This document shows, piece after piece, positions 61,396 to 64,000 of a DNA stretch of 64,000 bases. The DNA is taken from the NCBI RefSeq assembly GCF_900116205.1, contig NZ_FOZS01000001.1, positions 186,001-250,000 on the forward strand. The letters run 5' to 3'. Below the pieces are notes generated by a model that worked only from the letters and a program-made list of their open reading frames with translations, was not told where the DNA came from and made no database searches. Numbering within the stretch: position 1 is the first letter of the stretch; the number at the start of each line of letters is the position of its first letter. The position numbers and the translations under genes were made by a program. This DNA comes from Halostagnicola kamekurae. Lineage in GTDB: Archaea; Halobacteriota; Halobacteria; Halobacteriales; Natrialbaceae.

Positions 61396-62118
61396 TTATC
61401 CGCCGATATACGTCTCGACGAACTTATCGGACTCGAGACTATCCGGCGTCCCCGAGCGTCTGACAGATCCGTTCTCGAGCAGGTAGAGCCGGTCGGCGTG
61501 TTCGAGCGCGAACGTGATGTTCTGCTCGCAGATGAGGATCTCGACGGATAGCTCTTGAATGGATTCGAGGGCCTCGCTTATGTCCTGTAGGATGACCGGC
61601 GCGAGCCCGATCGACGGCTCGTCGAGAATGAGAAACTCGGGGTCGCTCATCAGTCCGCGGCCGAGCGAGAGCATCTGCATCTCGCCGCCGCTCAGCGATT
61701 GGGTTTCCTGGGTCCGTCGCTCCTCGAGTCGCGGGAAGAGATCGAACACCTCCTCAAGCCGTCGTTCCTCGCCCTCGCCGTTCAGGTACGACCCGAGACG
61801 CAGGTTCTGCTCGACGCTCATGTAGTCGAACAGGTCTCGACGCTCGGTGCAGTAAAACAACCCGTCCGCGATCAGGTTCGACGTCGAGGAGTCGGCGACC
61901 TCCGTCCCGTTGTATCGGATCGATCCGTCGTAGTCGTGGAACCCGCCAATCGTATCGACCAGCGTCGACTTGCCGGCCCCGTTCGGGCCGATCACCGCGA
62001 CGGTCTCGCCGCTTTTGACGTCGACGTTCACGTCCTCGAGCGCCTGTACTTTCCCGTACGAGACCGAGAGATTCTCGACCGAGAGAACGGTGTCGATCTC
62101 CTGTTTCGTCGTGCTCAT
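61396..62118 (-). CDS. livF: Branched-chain amino acid ABC transporter ATPase LivF
   Basis: The 240-residue ATPase has Walker A GPNGAGKST near residue 44, a signature LSGGEMQMLSLGRGLMS, Walker B FLILDEPSIGLAPVI and H-loop region ICEQNITFALEHADRLYLLENG. It is the LivF subunit of a HAAT-type transporter. Its ATG overlaps the livG stop (ATGA at 62115-62118), so it is the last gene of livMGF. Such systems carry branched-chain amino acids, amides or urea; the substrate here is open because the binding protein is outside the window. Confidence 0.93.
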   Translation of the reverse strand: MSTTKQEIDTVLSVENLSVSYGKVQALEDVNVDVKSGETVAVIGPNGAGKSTLVDTIGGFHDYDGSIRYNGTEVADSSTSNLIADGLFYCTERRDLFDYMSVEQNLRLGSYLNGEGEERRLEEVFDLFPRLEERRTQETQSLSGGEMQMLSLGRGLMSDPEFLILDEPSIGLAPVILQDISEALESIQELSVEILICEQNITFALEHADRLYLLENGSVRRSGTPDSLESDKFVETYIGG

Positions 62119-62891
62119 AGTTCCCCTCCGAGGTAGGCTTCCTGTACCGTCGGATCGTTTCGAATCTCCTCGGGAGATCCTTCGGCGATCTTTTCGCCGA
62201 AGGAAATGACGACGACCCTGTCGACGAGATCGAGGAGTCCGTGCATGTTGTGGTCGATGACGATCAGCGTCATTCCGTCTTCGCGAAGCGACCGAAACAG
62301 CGCCGCTGTCCGCTCGACCTCCTCGGGCGTGAGCCCGGCGAACGGTTCGTCGACCAGCAGGAGGTCCGGCTCGGTCCCGATCGCCCGTCCGACCTCGAGT
62401 CGGAGCAATCCGGCGTGGGGAAGTTCGTCTGGCGTCTGGTGCATGTGTTCGCTCAGCCCGACCTGCTGGCAGATCTCTCTGGCCCGGTCCTCGACGGTAG
62501 TGCGGAACTCGTCGAACGAAAACAGCTCGTTCGGAACCATCGACAGCGAAACGTTCTCGAGGACGCTCCGGTCCTCGAGCGGTCGGAACGTCTGGTAGGT
62601 TCGTGCCAGTCCCTTCTCGACGAGCGCGTACTGCGGTACCCCCGTCACGTCTTCGTCTCGATAATAGATCGCCCCGTCGGTCGGCGGAAAGGCCCCCGAC
62701 ACGCAGTTGAACGTCGTCGACTTGCCGGCACCGTTCGGGCCGATAAAGCCCAGGATCTCTTCCTCGCGGACCGAAAACGACAGATCGTCGACCGCGACGA
62801 CGCCGCCGAAGCGCTTGGTCACGTTCTCGAGGCGGAGGACCTCGTCCGTGCGTGCTGTGCCATCGATCGATTGCGTAGCGTGTGAACTCAT
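62115..62891 (-). CDS. livG: Branched-chain amino acid ABC transporter ATPase LivG
   Basis: The 258-residue ATPase has Walker A GPNGAGKSTTFN near residue 50, Walker B DLLLVDEPFAGLTPEE and the C-terminal TLIVIDHNMHGLLDLVDRVVVISFGEKIAEGSPEEIRNDPTVQEAYLGGE typical of LivG. The ABC signature reads LPHAGLLRLEVGRA in place of the usual LSYGQQRRLE; this variant is common in archaeal LivG, as I recall, but it is unusual for an ABC protein. It lies between livM (12 bases upstream) and livF. Confidence 0.93.
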   Translation of the reverse strand: MSSHATQSIDGTARTDEVLRLENVTKRFGGVVAVDDLSFSVREEEILGFIGPNGAGKSTTFNCVSGAFPPTDGAIYYRDEDVTGVPQYALVEKGLARTYQTFRPLEDRSVLENVSLSMVPNELFSFDEFRTTVEDRAREICQQVGLSEHMHQTPDELPHAGLLRLEVGRAIGTEPDLLLVDEPFAGLTPEEVERTAALFRSLREDGMTLIVIDHNMHGLLDLVDRVVVISFGEKIAEGSPEEIRNDPTVQEAYLGGEL

Positions 62892-62903
62892 TGGTGGTTC
62901 CTC

Positions 62904-63929
62904 TCAGGTAGTTGGGTTCGCGCGTCGATCTCGCAACTCGAGGATCTTGCGGCTCAGCGCTCCCAGCCCCGGAATGAGTCCTTTCGGCAGGAAGAACAGG
63001 ACGAGCAACGCGAGCGTGAAGAAAATCACCATCGAGACGTGACTGAACGTCGTTTGCAGGAAGTCGCGAACGAAGTAGTAGGCGATCCCGACCGCTGCGG
63101 GGCCGGTGATCGTCCCCATCCCGCCGAGGATGCTGATCAACACGACTTCGATGCTAACGACGACAAACAGGAGGTTGCTTGGTGATGGGTTACCCGCCAA
63201 GTGAACGAACGCCGCTCCGGCGAGTCCGCCCACCGCACCGCTCATCGTGAACGCGAACACTTTGAACTTGGCTGGGTTGATGCCCGAAGCCAATACTGCG
63301 TCCTCGTCCTCTCTGATCGCGGTAAAGATATCGCCGACGTACGAGCGAGTGAACACATAAAACAGCGCAAAAATTCCCAGGAAGAACATGAGAGTGACAT
63401 AGTAGTCCACGAACACTTCCTGATCGAATGGCGTTCTGAACCCGATAGTCGTCAGGATCGATGCGACCGTATCGCCGACGGGAACCAGTCTCTCGGGGTT
63501 TCTGAGTCCCGCTTCGCCGCCGAGATATCCCGGGAAGATATTGGCTATCTGAACCAATATGAGCGGAATAATGAGCGTGATGAGCGCGAGGTACGGTCCT
63601 CGAAGCCGAAGCGCCGGAAACCCCACGACGACCCCGAGAAGGCCCGCGACGACCGTCCCCACCATGATTGCGCCGATCGGTGTGATTCCGAGATGGAGAT
63701 TTACGAGCGCTGCGGTGTACCCCCCCGCCGCGAAGAACATACTGTGGCCGAAACTCAACTGCCCGGTATACCCTGAGACGTAGTCCCAGCTCATCGCGAA
63801 CATGCCGAGAAACAGTGCCCCTGTGAGTTGATCCACCGTGAGAACGCCGGTTAGAAACGGTGCAAACAGCAACCCTCCCAGACAGACGATACCCACTATG
63901 TGCCGTGGTTCGAGATCTAAACGTGTCAT
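62904..63929 (-). CDS. livM: Branched-chain amino acid ABC transporter permease LivM
   Basis: The 341-residue permease has the LivM core: LTGALFLGMFAMSWDYVSGYTGQLSFGHSMFFAAGGYTAAL near residue 38, GFPALRLRGPYLALITLIIPLI near residue 102, the EAA-like loop AIREDEDAVLASGINPAKFKVFAFTMSGAVGGLAGA near residue 212, and a C-terminal LFFLPKGLIPGL. About nine helices are predicted. It opens the operon livMGF. Upstream, 71 bases contain CTTATATC (minus AAGATATAAG at 63971-63980) as a probable TATA box. livH and the binding protein are not visible. Confidence 0.93.
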   Translation of the reverse strand: MTRLDLEPRHIVGIVCLGGLLFAPFLTGVLTVDQLTGALFLGMFAMSWDYVSGYTGQLSFGHSMFFAAGGYTAALVNLHLGITPIGAIMVGTVVAGLLGVVVGFPALRLRGPYLALITLIIPLILVQIANIFPGYLGGEAGLRNPERLVPVGDTVASILTTIGFRTPFDQEVFVDYYVTLMFFLGIFALFYVFTRSYVGDIFTAIREDEDAVLASGINPAKFKVFAFTMSGAVGGLAGAAFVHLAGNPSPSNLLFVVVSIEVVLISILGGMGTITGPAAVGIAYYFVRDFLQTTFSHVSMVIFFTLALLVLFFLPKGLIPGLGALSRKILELRDRRANPTT

Positions 63930-63970
63930 GTCATCACTTACCCTCTCGTTAGAGAAGTCTCAACATGGTA

Positions 63971-63980
63971 CTTATATCTT
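63971..63980 (-). promoter_or_regulatory. TATA-like box for livMGF
   Basis: AAGATATAAG on the minus strand is 42-51 bases before the livM ATG. That would give a leader of roughly 20 bases, which contains a GAGAGGG that could act as a ribosome site. Confidence 0.45.
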
Positions 63981-64000
63981 GTTATCGGTTCGGTATCGAC

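Noticed and set aside
61290-61463. A 57-codon basic ORF before and into livF.
   Set aside because: It lies in an AT-rich gap where open frames are cheap, it is basic unlike other proteins here, and I see no family or promoter for it.
63949-63966. A five-codon leader peptide MLRLL before livM, which would suit leucine-dependent attenuation.
   Set aside because: The TATA-like box lies only about nine bases before it, so the transcript should begin after its ATG.

Overview
The window is chromosomal DNA from a halophilic archaeon (class Halobacteria). The evidence is very high GC, strongly acidic predicted proteins, leaderless genes with an A/T-rich box (TTTATA, TTATATA, TTTTTATT) about 25-32 bases before the start codon, haloarchaeal small proteins, an archaeal PurO, Hel308, Hef, a KEOPS subunit and a halophile-type 2Fe-2S ferredoxin. 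The gene content would suit the Natrialbaceae or a relative, but I cannot fix the genus by eye. Nearly all of it is ordered, compact core genome. I see no CRISPR array, rRNA or intact insertion sequence.

Layout. 1-5456: tail of a membrane protein, a MacB-like ABC exporter pair, rpiA, and an ABC-2 exporter pair. 5656-10593: Hef repair nuclease, a zinc-ribbon autoantigen-family protein, a LOG-like protein and malate dehydrogenase. 10640-12657: ferritin-like protein, ferredoxin and a secreted poly-gamma-glutamate hydrolase homologue. 12742-15716: hel308-cgi121. 15769-20371: an amidohydrolase / DUF59 pair divergent from an alcohol dehydrogenase, then an old-yellow-enzyme flavoprotein. These first three resemble the accessory genes of bacterial propane monooxygenase operons, but no monooxygenase is present. 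20382-27550: rhodanese lipoprotein, tRNA-Gln, a broken HNH-repeat gene, purO, phosphoesterase, cysE, a phosphohexomutase, flavin reductase and small proteins. 27684-35922: larB, a histone-fold protein, type 2 IPP isomerase, membrane proteins, dolichol kinase-like protein, CBS protein-glyS and an alpha/beta-hydrolase-fold protein.

36054-38276 is a visibly lower-GC cassette of two membrane proteins flanking a winged-helix regulator. It is followed by a glutamine amidotransferase, a decayed toxin-antitoxin pair and a large membrane Fe-S oxidoreductase of the ETF:quinone oxidoreductase type. 42139-46462: cmi4, a Cas4-like protein, a TsaC/Sua5-type t6A enzyme, a redoxin-glutaredoxin pair and a CNNM/HlyC transporter. 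46475-58322: two different PiT phosphate transporters, DUF5828, upp, an S9 peptidase, YigZ, an ACT protein, hisB and hisA. 58485-63929: ferredoxin, a GAF/PAS histidine kinase, an AT-rich gap and livMGF.

Functional links: cgi121 and tsaC both serve t6A tRNA modification; hef and hel308 both serve stalled-fork repair; hisA and hisB serve histidine synthesis; purO and upp serve nucleotides. The observations most worth following are the monooxygenase-free propane-operon-like trio, the secreted poly-gamma-glutamate hydrolase, three enzyme-fold proteins that lack their family's catalytic residues (alpha/beta hydrolase, redoxin, Cas4-like), the decayed TA module, the HNH-repeat pseudogene and a small ORF that overlaps cysE.
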